Assembly (NCBI GenBank): GCA_945861635.1
Contig: CAMAWH010000031.1
Span: forward strand, 1-60,135
DNA from: Klebsiella pneumoniae
GTDB taxonomy: Bacteria; Myxococcota_A; UBA796; SXON01
Length of the DNA stretch: 60,135 bases
Direction of reading: 5' to 3'
Positions within the stretch are counted from its first letter, which is position 1, and the number at the start of each line of letters is the position of its first letter. The position numbers and the translations under genes were made by a program. Below the pieces are notes generated by a model. That model saw only the letters and a program-made list of their open reading frames with translations. It was not told the origin of the DNA and did not search any database. Shown in pieces: positions 9,085-19,200 of this stretch.

Positions 9085-10911
9085 ATGCCGCGGATGAACA
9101 CATCCCCCCCTTCCGAAGCGCCGCGGGTCGAACTCGCGCTCGTGCCCCCGACCTCGCCGTTTGCGCCGCAAGTGAAGGCAGCCGCTTTGGCGTGCGGCGC
9201 CGCGTTTGTGAGGGCGGACATGGTCTCCAGTGCGGACGTCGCCTTTCGGCTTCTGGTGGTCGACCTGACGCGCGTTGCAACCACGACGCGGCACTTCGGC
9301 CCGCAAGTCATCGCCATCACGGAGGCGGACGGCGTCGAGTGCTACGACGTCATTCGCCCGGACGAGGTGGAGCGTCGTCTGGCGCGCTCGATTCGGAACC
9401 TGGTAGAGGTGGAAACCGTACGCGCGCGAATGAACGCGGAACAGCAAACGATTCAGGTGCTCAATCAGATCGGGTACGCGCTGTCCGCGATTACCGATCG
9501 GCACCAACTCCTCGATGAAGTGCTCACCCACTCCCGACGGGCGCTGCGGGCAGACGGGGGCACGGTCTACCTGATCGAGGACGGCATGCTGCGCTTCTCG
9601 GCGGCGCAGAACGACACGGTGCCGTACTTTTCGACCCGTCGGGAGTTGCCCATCGACGATACGTCGATCGCGGGGTTTGTGGCCCGCACAGGAGCGCCGC
9701 TCAACATCCCCGACGTTCGCGGCATCCCCGGGACCACGCGCTACCGTCCCAACCTGTCCTTCGACGAAACGAGCGGCTATCGCACGGTTTCGATGCTGCT
9801 CGTCCCGCTCATGGACCGTGACGGCAGGGTGATCGGTGTCTTGGCACTCGTCAATCACAAGCCCGTGGCGGGGATCCCACTGGCGAGCTTCGAGAAGGTC
9901 TCGGCGTTCACCGACCGGCATGTGGCGCTCGCGCGTTCGATTGCGTCGCAAGCGGCGGTGGCATTGGAAAATTGGCGACTGTACCGCGAGATTCAGGCGC
10001 TGTTCGATGGGTTTGTGGAGGCTGCCGTCACCGCCATCGAAGCGCGGGACCCGTCCACAGGTGGCCACAGTTGGCGCGTGGCGCAGCTGACGACGCTGCT
10101 TGCGCAGGAGGTCAGTGACAACGACGAGCCGCAGTTCCGTGAAATCCGTTTCTCCCCCGCGGAGTTGACGGAACTTCACTATGCATCGCTACTGCACGAC
10201 TTCGGCAAGGTTGGCGTCCGTGAGGACGTGCTGCTGAAGGCCGAGAAGCTCTATCCGTGGGAGCTTTCCCAGGTCGAGCTACGATTCCGACTTGCGGCGT
10301 TGCAGGCTACGCTGGAGTCGCTCATTGAGAACCTCGAGGAAGCCCACCTTACGACGAAACTCGGCCAGATTGAGCGCGATCTTGCCGTCGTGCGCAAGTT
10401 CAATCGACCGTCGCGAATGGGAGAAGAGGAGATGCATTCCGTCGCCGCGATTTCGCAGCGGTGGCACCTCTACGAGCTGGGTGAACCCGTGCTCCGCCCG
10501 CGGGAGGTGCGTCGGCTCTGCATTCCGTACGGCACGCTGGATCCGGAGGAGCGCCTCGAAATTGAGCGGCATGTCGAGCACACCTACCGCTTTCTCCGCG
10601 TGATCCCGTGGACGCGCGAGCTGTCCAACGTACCGGCGCTGGCCCACGCCCACCACGAAAAGCTTGATGGAACGGGCTATCCCCGCCGCCTAAAGGGAGA
10701 AGGCATTCCGTACGGGGCGCGGCTGATGACGGTATCGGACATCTTCGACGCCCTTACCGCTGGAGATCGGCCGTACAAGGGGGCGATGTCGCCGGCGCAA
10801 GCCGTGACGATTTTGCGGGCGGAGGCTGCCGCCGGCAAGATCATGTCGCCGGTGGTGGAGCTGCTTGCAGGAAAGAAACTCTGGACGCGGATGCGACTGC
10901 AGGGGGAGTGA
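9085..10911 (+). CDS. GAF / HD-GYP protein, probable cyclic-di-GMP phosphodiesterase
   Basis: 608 residues. Residues 1-110 look like a receiver-type fold lacking a clear phospho-acceptor (LLVVDLTR, VIAITEADGVECYDVIRPDEVERRLA). A helical linker leads to a GAF domain at about 125-290, then an HD-GYP domain. The HD-GYP motifs are intact: HSWRVAQLT, LLHDFGKVGV, HHEKLDGTGYPRRLKGEGIP and SDIFDALTAGDRPYKGAMS. Such domains hydrolyse c-di-GMP to GMP. Between the HDFGK and HHEKLDG motifs there are about 145 residues where 60-65 is usual, so a helical insert of 80-90 residues splits the domain. The start is uncertain: ATGs at 9085 and 9094 follow a GGAGG at 9067-9071. Confidence 0.9.
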   Translation: MPRMNTSPPSEAPRVELALVPPTSPFAPQVKAAALACGAAFVRADMVSSADVAFRLLVVDLTRVATTTRHFGPQVIAITEADGVECYDVIRPDEVERRLARSIRNLVEVETVRARMNAEQQTIQVLNQIGYALSAITDRHQLLDEVLTHSRRALRADGGTVYLIEDGMLRFSAAQNDTVPYFSTRRELPIDDTSIAGFVARTGAPLNIPDVRGIPGTTRYRPNLSFDETSGYRTVSMLLVPLMDRDGRVIGVLALVNHKPVAGIPLASFEKVSAFTDRHVALARSIASQAAVALENWRLYREIQALFDGFVEAAVTAIEARDPSTGGHSWRVAQLTTLLAQEVSDNDEPQFREIRFSPAELTELHYASLLHDFGKVGVREDVLLKAEKLYPWELSQVELRFRLAALQATLESLIENLEEAHLTTKLGQIERDLAVVRKFNRPSRMGEEEMHSVAAISQRWHLYELGEPVLRPREVRRLCIPYGTLDPEERLEIERHVEHTYRFLRVIPWTRELSNVPALAHAHHEKLDGTGYPRRLKGEGIPYGARLMTVSDIFDALTAGDRPYKGAMSPAQAVTILRAEAAAGKIMSPVVELLAGKKLWTRMRLQGE

Positions 10912-10934
10912 GGGGGCCGAGGCGGTTCCCGGGG

Positions 10935-11261
10935 CTACTCCCACACCAGCTGGCTTGGCGGGCTCTCGCAGTTATCGCCCAGTTGTTCGGCGTACTGGGT
11001 CTCCAACTCGGTGAGTTCCCCGCAAGCTGTCGTCTCCTTTTCCGGCGTCGAGCAGGTCATCTCGGCGCTGTAGAAGCTGATGACGACGTGCTCATCATCG
11101 ACGCAGTCCCAGATGTAGAGGTCGTACCCGTGGGTGGAGGCGCCGACGCGGCATTGGGAATCGGGCGTCGTGTCCATGGGCTGGGCGTCCCATGCGCGAG
11201 GGCAGCACCCCGTCGACAGGAGCGCGACTATCGAGAGGATCGGCGAGATCGGATTGGACAC
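10935..11261 (-). CDS. Small Cys-containing lipoprotein, unknown function
   Basis: 108 residues. The signal peptide SPILSIVALLSTGC ends in a lipobox. The mature part has several further Cys and acidic patches (WDCVDDEHVVISFYSAEMTC). The GTG start has GGAG about 6 nt upstream. It is convergent with the HD-GYP gene, 23 bp apart. No family is recognised. Confidence 0.6.
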   Translation of the reverse strand: MSNPISPILSIVALLSTGCCPRAWDAQPMDTTPDSQCRVGASTHGYDLYIWDCVDDEHVVISFYSAEMTCSTPEKETTACGELTELETQYAEQLGDNCESPPSQLVWE

Positions 11262-11397
11262 GAGTGACTCCGTGCGGGCCCTGTACCAGCAGTTGATGGG
11301 AACCGCGAGGTCGGTCGAGGTGCAGATATTTGTGCGAGGCCGCCGGTCGCACCCTTGCGTTTGTCGGCGCCTTCTGGCTTGATTCGCCTACGCTCGA

Positions 11398-12399
11398 GTG
11401 TCCATGCGCGTCCTCTTCGCGCTTCTTCCCGCCTGCAGCGACTATGCGCTCCACGCCAAGTCGCCGGGTTCCACGCTGCCCGACACCCCGGGCACGGAAT
11501 GGGAGTTGGATACCGGCTTACTCTCCGCCAGCGCACCGCCGGAAGACAGCGGGGGTGACGCCGTGGCGGGCGGACACATCGACGCGGCCTTCAACGTCGC
11601 CATCCAATATTCGAACTTCGGAGCGACGCTTGGACGCTGCCAGATCGAGGTCGCGTTCTACGAGCCGGCCACCGATGACGGCACCGGCGGGGGCCACGGT
11701 GACGAGATCGCTCTCCCCGCGCTCCCGGGAACGTGCAGCTACACCACGTTCGACCCCGACGAGGCGGTGATCGAGGGCAGCATGAACGTGCGCGGCACGC
11801 TGGAGGCCGGCGATTTCCTGGCGCTTGACGACGGCGACTCCGTTCCGCTCCCTGCGCAGGAACACACGGATGGCACCGTCACCTACGCGCTCGCGGGGTG
11901 CGCCCGCGAAGCATTTCCGTTTGGGCGGACCTTCGACGTGGCGGCGGAAGGCTCCGCTATCCCCGCTTTCATCCTGGATGAAGCGGTAGCGGTTGGGCCG
12001 GACCTCGGTCGCACGCTGCCTCTGGAGAGGGAGATTGTTGCCGGTCGCGTCACCCAGTCGCTTTCGGAGCCGCTCGAATGGGGATGGGAGCGCCTTCACG
12101 CGATGCCGGAGACGTCCGCGGGGCCCGTTGTCCCGCGCGAGATGTTCATCGTGCGCCACGCGCGTCGCGAGGATGATCGCCTGCTGGAAACCCTCGCGTG
12201 TATGCCGAGTGATGAGCACGGCGTCGTTATTTCCGCCGCTGACCTGGCTTTGCTCTCACCGACGACCGACAGTACATACGCCTACGGGCAGATCGATGCG
12301 TACAGCGATGGGTTGGCGGTCGAGGCGCCGTGGGGCCAGCTTGTCAAGGTTCGCTCACTGGTATCCTGGTCCGGGGAGCTCGTTCTGGTCAGCGGTTAG
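11398..12399 (+). CDS. Lipoprotein of unknown function
   Basis: 333 residues from GTG 11398 (331 from ATG 11404). The N-terminus MSMRVLFALLPAC is a short lipoprotein signal. The mature protein is acidic and Gly/Asp-rich at first (TPGTEWELDTGLL), then looks beta-rich, with few Cys. The 3' end overlaps the convergent ald gene by 4 bp. No domain is recognised; an exported surface or periplasmic role is all the sequence supports. Confidence 0.65.
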   Translation: MSMRVLFALLPACSDYALHAKSPGSTLPDTPGTEWELDTGLLSASAPPEDSGGDAVAGGHIDAAFNVAIQYSNFGATLGRCQIEVAFYEPATDDGTGGGHGDEIALPALPGTCSYTTFDPDEAVIEGSMNVRGTLEAGDFLALDDGDSVPLPAQEHTDGTVTYALAGCAREAFPFGRTFDVAAEGSAIPAFILDEAVAVGPDLGRTLPLEREIVAGRVTQSLSEPLEWGWERLHAMPETSAGPVVPREMFIVRHARREDDRLLETLACMPSDEHGVVISAADLALLSPTTDSTYAYGQIDAYSDGLAVEAPWGQLVKVRSLVSWSGELVLVSG

Positions 12400-13520
12400 T
12401 CCAGCCGAGGAACGAGTTCCTCAAGGTCTCGCCACGGCGCCTGCACGAATTTCCGCAAGGAACGGGCAACAAGCTGGCCCTGGTAGAACCCGCACGCGTG
12501 GCGGAGGGCGTCGGAATGCGCGAGCGCTTCGGGAAGGCCCTGACCGATCTGGAACAAATAGGGAAGGAGTGAGCTGCCGAGCGCGCGCGAGGAGGTGCGG
12601 GCCACTTCACTGGGGAGGTTCGGAATGCAGATGTGGCGCACGCCTTCGGCCTCGTACACCGGCTCCGTTGGCGTCGTCGGACGACTGGTTTCCGAGCAGC
12701 CGCCCTCGTCGATGCTCATGTCAATAAACAGACTTCCTTCCTTCATCAAACGCACATGGGCACGGCGAAGCACCTTGGGCGCCGGCTCCCCACGGACGGC
12801 CACTGCGCCGATCACGACGTCGGCCTGTTCGAGGTAGCGCGACAAGTGGTACTCGCTCGCGATGGCCGTAACCGCGACACGGCCGATGCTCCGTTCCAGG
12901 CGTTGGAGGCGGCGAGGATCGCGATCAAGGACGACCACCTGAGCGCCGAGGGCCGATGCTTCGGCTGCGGCGGCGGCGCCTGCCGATCCGCCGCCGATGA
13001 CGAGCACAAGTGCAGGTGGAACCCCGGAAGATCCGCCAAGCAACATGCCTGGGCCGTTTCCGGGGGAGGTGAGATGGTAGGCCGCCAGCGTGACGGCGAC
13101 CCGCCCGCCGATGGCAGAAAGCGGCTCCAGGATCGGGTATTCGTCGGCGTCCTCTCGCACCATTTCCGTAGCGAGCGTGGTTGCTTTCTGCGCGATGAGG
13201 TGGGCGTGAAGCGCCGGTGCCGCGCCAGAGAGGTGGAGGAAGCCGACGAGCGTCGTGCCTTCACGGACCAGATCGTGTTCTTCGGGGCGGAGTCCGTGCA
13301 CCTTCACGATGACATTCGCTTGTGACGAAACTTCACGCGGCGTATAGACGATCTGGGCGCCCGCCGCGAGGTACTCGGTGTCGGAAAATCCACTTCCGAG
13401 GCCAGATCCGCTCTCGACGCATACGCCATGCGAGGCCGCGGCGAGCGCGCGCGCCCCTTCCGGCGTGACCGAGACGCGGCGCTCTTGTGGGGTGATCTCT
13501 CGTACGACGCCGAAGTTCAT
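12396..13520 (-). CDS. ald: Alanine dehydrogenase
   Basis: 374 residues, family length. It interconverts L-alanine and pyruvate/ammonia with NAD. The N-terminus FGVVREITPQERRVSVTPEG is the alanine dehydrogenase/transhydrogenase domain. Lys73 (VKVHG) and His96 (GFLHLSGA) match the pyruvate-binding Lys and catalytic His. VLVIGGGSAGAAAAAEASALG is the NAD Rossmann loop, and IDEGGCSETSRPTTPTEPVY is the C-terminal signature. The start has TAGGCT 8 nt upstream and TTGAGA 17 nt before that, a good sigma-70 promoter predicting an almost leaderless mRNA. The normal length excludes a split transhydrogenase subunit. Confidence 0.92.
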   Translation of the reverse strand: MNFGVVREITPQERRVSVTPEGARALAAASHGVCVESGSGLGSGFSDTEYLAAGAQIVYTPREVSSQANVIVKVHGLRPEEHDLVREGTTLVGFLHLSGAAPALHAHLIAQKATTLATEMVREDADEYPILEPLSAIGGRVAVTLAAYHLTSPGNGPGMLLGGSSGVPPALVLVIGGGSAGAAAAAEASALGAQVVVLDRDPRRLQRLERSIGRVAVTAIASEYHLSRYLEQADVVIGAVAVRGEPAPKVLRRAHVRLMKEGSLFIDMSIDEGGCSETSRPTTPTEPVYEAEGVRHICIPNLPSEVARTSSRALGSSLLPYLFQIGQGLPEALAHSDALRHACGFYQGQLVARSLRKFVQAPWRDLEELVPRLD

Positions 13521-13528
13521 GCGGTGGA

Positions 13529-13557
13529 AGCCTACGGTACATCGCGAACGTTCTCAA
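13529..13557 (-). promoter_or_regulatory. Sigma-70 promoter TTGAGA-N17-TAGGCT for ald
   Basis: On the minus strand the -35 TTGAGA is at 13552-13557 and the -10 TAGGCT at 13529-13534, 8 nt before the ATG. The predicted start of transcription is within one or two bases of the start codon. Confidence 0.6.
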
Positions 13558-13604
13558 CCCGGAGCGCCGGCCCCGACGTGAGGCGGACGCGATAAGCCGG
13601 GCCG

Positions 13605-15398
13605 ATGGCCGAGAGCGAGCTTCCCCGCACGCGCTATTGCAGCCGCTGTCTGACGACCTTTCCGTCGGACGTTCCGCGCTGCACGAACCTCGGGTGTCGA
13701 TCCGCACGACCGGCCGCCGGGTGGGGAGAGCTGCTTGAAACTGGAGAGATGATCGATCGCACGTACCGTGTGCATCGGCGCCTTGCGATTGGGGGCGCGG
13801 GCGTGACCTACCTCGGCCGCGAGCTCGGAAAGGCCGACGTGGAAATGGGGCCGCTCCTCGCGATCAAGGTCTTGTACCAGCAGCGGGATCAGGGTCCGTA
13901 CCTTTCTCGCCTGGCAACCGAGGCGCAAATCCTCCAGCGGCTGAACCACCCCCAGATCGTGGAATGTCGGGGGTTCGTCCACCGCTCCGGGCACTCGCCG
14001 TATCTGGTGACGAAATTTGAGAACGGCGGCAGTCTGCTCGATCAGATCCGGCGTGTGGGGCTGCTTTCACCCGTGGTCACGGCCCAGATCGGCCGGCAGG
14101 TGTGTTGGGCGCTGGAGGAGGCCCATCGTCAGGGCGTCATTCATCGCGACCTGAAGCCGGAAAACGTGCTGCTGGTCGACGAGGTGGAGGCGGAGGTGGT
14201 GCCTGCGATCCGGGTGGCCGACTTCGGGATTGCGAAGGTGTTTGGCGGAGTAGGAGATCGATTGACGCGCGTCGGCGCATTCGTCGGCACACCACAGTAC
14301 GCGGCACCGGAGCAATTCGAGGGACTTGCTCCCGTATCGGCCACCGATGTGTACGCCGTCGGTGCGCTCTTGTACTTCTGCATGACCGCCTGTCCGATCG
14401 CCGATCACATGGCGGAGCTGGACCCGGATAGTCAGCGAGAAAACCTGATTCTTCACCTTCCGCCGAAACTTCCCGATTTGGACGGGGAGATGCGGCGCTG
14501 GTTCGAGGACACCCTGGCCATGGCCATGGCCGTCGATCCCGGGGACAGGTGCCCGATCGACGTGTTGCACGCTCGTCTGGCGGCGATTGCTGCGATGCAG
14601 GACCCCGGCCCTGCGACCATCGGCGGCGTGTCGGCGGCGCCTACCCCGCACCACACGATCACGTTGCCGCCGGCGAATCTTCAGCCGCTCACGACGGGGG
14701 GCGTGCCGTCCATCGTGGGCATTCCGCCCACGACCAGGGATGTGCCGGCGTCGTCAGGGGGCGTCAGCGCGGCGGGGGTGGTGGGCGCGCCCGGGGTTGT
14801 CGGTGCGGCGGGAGTCGGATCGACCGCAAGGGTGGCGGCGGCGCAGACCTCGCCGACCGCGACGACGCCCGGGTTTGAGGAGGCCCCGTCGCCAGGATCG
14901 ACGCCTGCCCCGGAGGCGCCCGAGGCATCGGCGAGTGTGCCTCCGGTCGCGACGCATGTGGCAGCCGTGGTCGCCTCAGCAGATCGGCGGAAGCCTCGCC
15001 AGGAATCTGGCGGCGGCGGACTCCTCGGCTGCGGCTTCGTCACGCTTGCGGGCGCGGCGGCGGTGGTTGCCATCCTCGCCGTTGGCGCGTGGTTCTACAC
15101 CCATCCCGACGTGCCGCTGCTGACGGGCGTGGATGCCGGCGCGGATGCCCATCGGGACTGGCAACTGGTGGCGTCGAAGCTTGGGGATGCGGGCGTCGCG
15201 GCGCAACGCGCGTGCCACTCGCCGGCGTATCTGGCGATAGAGATCGTCGTCGGAGGAGACGGCAAGGTCACGGCCGCGCGCCTGCTGAACTACCCGCACG
15301 AGCCGACGAGAGCATGCATCGAGCGCGAGCTGAAGACGGTCTTCTTCCCCCGCGCGCAAACCGCAACCGTGCGCGTGGCGATTACGATGGTGAAGTAG
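13605..15398 (+). CDS. Ser/Thr protein kinase with N-terminal zinc ribbon and C-terminal TonB/AgmX-like domain
   Basis: 597 residues. Cys12, Cys15, Cys26 and Cys31 form a small zinc ribbon. The Hanks-type kinase domain spans about 53-330: glycine loop IGGAGV at 62-67, ATP Lys88, HRDLKPEN at 180-187, DFG at 206-208, and GTPQYAAPEQ in the activation segment. All catalytic residues are present. A long Pro/Ala/Thr linker follows, with a membrane segment around residue 480. The periplasmic tail ends in a domain like the C-terminal module of myxobacterial AgmX/PglI proteins (YLAIEIVVGGDGKVTAARLL). It faces the PP2C phosphatase gene tail to tail, 5 bp apart, so a kinase/phosphatase pair is likely. 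Confidence 0.92.
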   Translation: MAESELPRTRYCSRCLTTFPSDVPRCTNLGCRSARPAAGWGELLETGEMIDRTYRVHRRLAIGGAGVTYLGRELGKADVEMGPLLAIKVLYQQRDQGPYLSRLATEAQILQRLNHPQIVECRGFVHRSGHSPYLVTKFENGGSLLDQIRRVGLLSPVVTAQIGRQVCWALEEAHRQGVIHRDLKPENVLLVDEVEAEVVPAIRVADFGIAKVFGGVGDRLTRVGAFVGTPQYAAPEQFEGLAPVSATDVYAVGALLYFCMTACPIADHMAELDPDSQRENLILHLPPKLPDLDGEMRRWFEDTLAMAMAVDPGDRCPIDVLHARLAAIAAMQDPGPATIGGVSAAPTPHHTITLPPANLQPLTTGGVPSIVGIPPTTRDVPASSGGVSAAGVVGAPGVVGAAGVGSTARVAAAQTSPTATTPGFEEAPSPGSTPAPEAPEASASVPPVATHVAAVVASADRRKPRQESGGGGLLGCGFVTLAGAAAVVAILAVGAWFYTHPDVPLLTGVDAGADAHRDWQLVASKLGDAGVAAQRACHSPAYLAIEIVVGGDGKVTAARLLNYPHEPTRACIERELKTVFFPRAQTATVRVAITMVK

Positions 15399-15403
15399 CG
15401 GGT

Positions 15404-16264
15404 TTAGACGGGAACGACCGTGCTCTCGTCACCCAATTGGCGCGTCGAAACCTCGTCCACGCGCAGCACCATCGCCGTGATGTTGTCATCCGAGTGATAC
15501 GCGATTGCCCGCTCCATCAGGGCAACGCTGGCGGCCGAGGGCTCGGGTACGTTGAGGAGGGCGTCGGCAAGGTGTGCGTCCTCGACGCGGCCGTGAAGGC
15601 CGTCACTGCACAACAACAGGCGATCCCCGGTTTGCAACCCGAAGCTGCCGCTGTCCACGCCGCGGTCCACCCGCAGGCCGGCGTCGTTTCCAAGGCCGCG
15701 ACTGCCATAGATGAAATTCTGCGCGAGGTAGCGTGGGTGCGGCGGAATCGTACGCATGTCGCGTCTCGCGAATTCCTCTCGGGTGTGATCGCGGGTGATC
15801 CGGGTGATTCGGCCCTTTCGCCATAGATAAAGCCGACTATCTCCGACGTGAACCCAATGGACGCGCCGGTCCACGATCCACGCGACGCTCAGCGTCGTTC
15901 CCATCTTGACCTCTCCGTGTCCCGCAACCCGCTCCCGAATGAGACGGTGGGTTTCCAGCACGAAATTCAGCAGCGTGCCCTCGGGATCGCCGGGCGGCGG
16001 GCGTTGGTAGAGGCGCGAGACCGCCTGCACCGCCGACGCCGACGCAATGTCTCCGTCCTCGTGCCCACCCATGCCGTCCGCGACCGCGAGGAGTAGCCCC
16101 GCGTGCGGATCGCAAGCCTGAACGACCTCGGAATCCGCCTCACGATATCGGATGATGCCATCTCGACAAACCAGATAATTATCCTGGTTCGTCGCCCGGC
16201 CCCCGCGCGCGACGCCGACGCCGACGGAGCACACGAGACCGATGGTGTAGGTCTCGACCGTCAC
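15404..16264 (-). CDS. PP2C-family protein Ser/Thr phosphatase
   Basis: 286 residues, a single PP2C (PPM) domain. Metal-binding motifs are present: TNQDN, VADGMGGHEDGD, GDSRLYLWRKGRI, LLCSDGLHG and DDNITAMVL. It should dephosphorylate phospho-Ser/Thr proteins in the cytoplasm, plausibly the targets of the adjacent kinase. Its GTG start overlaps the stop of the giant FHA gene upstream, so the two are co-translated. A phosphatase and a phosphothreonine-binding protein from one transcript is a strong functional link. Confidence 0.93.
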   Translation of the reverse strand: MTVETYTIGLVCSVGVGVARGGRATNQDNYLVCRDGIIRYREADSEVVQACDPHAGLLLAVADGMGGHEDGDIASASAVQAVSRLYQRPPPGDPEGTLLNFVLETHRLIRERVAGHGEVKMGTTLSVAWIVDRRVHWVHVGDSRLYLWRKGRITRITRDHTREEFARRDMRTIPPHPRYLAQNFIYGSRGLGNDAGLRVDRGVDSGSFGLQTGDRLLLCSDGLHGRVEDAHLADALLNVPEPSAASVALMERAIAYHSDDNITAMVLRVDEVSTRQLGDESTVVPV

Positions 16265-19200
16265 TCAGCCGACCCGGAGTCGATACACGGCGTTGCCAGC
16301 GATGATCGCGTCACCCGGGGCCAGCGTGACCGTCGAGCCGTCCTCCGGCACCGTGCGCCAGTTCCGCCCCCCTTCCTGCAGGAAGAACGGGATGAATCCT
16401 GCCGAGCCAGTGCGATAACTATCCAGATAGTCGCTGATCTTCAGGCCCTGTGCGTCGTACTGGAAGGTCGCCTTGATGGGTCCCAGGCGGACGGTACGCG
16501 GGGAGCGCAGCGGGAACCCCAACGTGAACAGCGCGGAAACCAGGCGATCCGTGACGTCCACGGCCAGCATGCGTGCGCGCGGGTCCGGAAGATTCATGTC
16601 CGGCGTGAAGCGCAGCGTGACGTCGAAATCGGGCTCCAGGTTTTCATCGCGACGGACAATGCGGAGCTCGGCGTGGTCAAGATCCTCGGTGGTGCGCACC
16701 TGCCGGCCGTTGACCATCAGGCGGGCTTCCCCGTCCTGAATGAGGTCGATGCGGCCCTTCTTGCCGCGCGCCGTGACGCGGAAATAGTCCAGCGTCATGA
16801 ACGCCTGCTCCGGAAAGGCGCGAACCTCCGGAACAATCATGCCGACGCCTCGGTGATTGCCAATCACAACTTCGTCACGAACCGTCCAACCCTCGAGCGT
16901 GAGCTTTGCGGGCCGGGCGAGTTCGACTTGCCACTGGCTCTCCTCGACGGCGACGACGGGATCGCCGACGTCGGACTCCTCGATGATCATGGGCGGAGGG
17001 GGCTTTGCTGTGGCGGCGGTGCGCGCAGGCGGGGCCTCGATGGCCTTTACCGGCGTCGAGGGTACGGAGATCTGCTCGATCGATCCCGGAGCGGGGAGGG
17101 GCGATGCGTGGGGCGTCGGTGTGCTTGCGGCCTTGGGTTTGGCGCGCGGCGTGGCCGGTTCGACGCCCATGATGGAGTCGTACTTCGGCGCGTCAACTTT
17201 GACCGGACGCGGTGCCGGACCGCGTTCCCCCAGCCCTGCGGCGGCCGGCAGATCCTGGGTGATCGAGGCCTTCGGGGCCGCCCGCACGGCTTTAGCGGCG
17301 AGCGCGTCGGCCGCGCCTGGCGTGAGCGGTTGGGGAGAGGCGGCCGGCCGCTTGGGGGGCGGAGCCGGTGGGGTTGCGGCCGCCATGCCGAACGACGCGG
17401 GGGCGGGCGCCGTGGGGGGCGGTGTGTCCGGTGCGGGCGCAACAAGGTCTGCGGCGGCTGCCAACGCTGCCGCAGACAATTTCGGCGGATCCATGGGAGT
17501 GAGCGACGCACCGGGCGACCGTTCCGGCGGTGGGTAGCTCACCTGAAAAAGGCAGTTGCCGACAAGCACCTCGTCACCGGGCTGCAGTTCTGCTTCGTGC
17601 CGACCGCCGGCACCCTCTCGGGGGAACAATGAAATGATCTCGTCCACGCGGCGCACGTACGTGTAGCAATGCCGCGCCAGCGAGCGGATCTTCGGTGTTG
17701 CTCCGATGTCCACCTCCGCGTGCTCGGACGCGACCATGATGGAATCCGTGTAGAAGCGGCTTTTCGGAATGTCACCGGTGCGCGATCGAATGGTGGCGCC
17801 GCCACCGACGCTCGCCAACCAGGCGATGTTGTCGTTGTGCGGTTCATCGGGAAGGCGGACTTTGCATCGGCGATCACGCCCGATCCGGTAGGTCGCGCCA
17901 AAATCGAGGTAGCACCCTGCACCCGTCCGGCGCAGCTCGCCGAGGTAGGGCCAGCCTTCCGCACGCACGCCCGAAAGGTCGCGGTACTGGATCGTGGCCC
18001 CGTCCACCTCGATTTGCACCTGCCCTGCCAGGGTGATCGAGCGACCCACGTCAAACGCCCGACCATCCACCGAAACGCCAGAGGCGTGGACCACAAGCGC
18101 AACGCGACCGGCACGCACCTGAAGCGTTGCCTTCGGGCCCTGCATCATCGTAGCGATTTGGCCCTTTGGTCCGATGTAAACGTCGTATCCCTCCATGAAG
18201 TTTGCAAAATGCACCTTCTGCAGGAGCGCACCGCGCTCCTGCAGCGTCAACATCCGTGTCTCGAAGCTGTCCGGCACGATGGTTTTCTGCCGGCTGTCGA
18301 GGCGCGAACGCGTGCCGCCGTCGGACAACGCTTGCGACGCAGTCGGGACGCGACCGATGACGCTCGTCGAGTCGTCCCCCGATTCCACGGACACCGGCGT
18401 GGCGGCAAGCGGCATCGACGCGATCATGGGAATATCGGCAAACGATGCGGCAAGAGGCCCGCGCTCCCCGCCCGCCGCGTCCGGCGCGAAGTCGGTGGAC
18501 GACGCAGACAACGGCACGTCGTCGTGGGGGTTGAATTCCACCGTCATCGAGTCGAGCACCGCGAGCACGAGGTAGGCCACGGGTCGGCCATCCCATTCCG
18601 CGACCGTCAGCACGGCGGGACCGGCATCCGTTTGATCGCTGCGAACCATGTACCGATCTTGCAATTCCGGGCTGATGATGTGGGTCAACGAGCCGTCGGG
18701 GTACTGTTGCAGACGGTAGATTCCCGGCTCCCGCAGTGCCGGGTGGTGGTAGTTGTCGAGCCAGTGGCGGCCCAGAGTGAACACGATCTGGTCACTATAG
18801 AGGCGTCCAACCTCACGATATCCTTCCCAAACACCGGGAAGGTTGAGGTGAACGGCGAGCACGGCGCGGCTGCGCGGGGCCGGACCGATGTAGAGGTTGG
18901 GAATCAGCCCGGTGATGAACTCCCCTGGATCAAGGCCGAAGGAATGGTGCAGCATGTCACGGCCGCCATCGGCGACGATGAAAAAGCGCAGCGGACGCGT
19001 GCCGTAAAGCAACTCGAACTTGTCTTTCTTGCAGAAGTCCGTGAATCGTTCCGACACCGCCCGCGCCGCGATTTCGGTCCACGGCTCCCCCGCCACCGTT
19101 GCGGCGCGCCGCGCATCGGCCTGATTGACAACAAGCAGCACATCCGTAAACGACGCGATGCCATCCGCTTTTTCCGCGATGATGTGGGCGCGGAGGCCAC

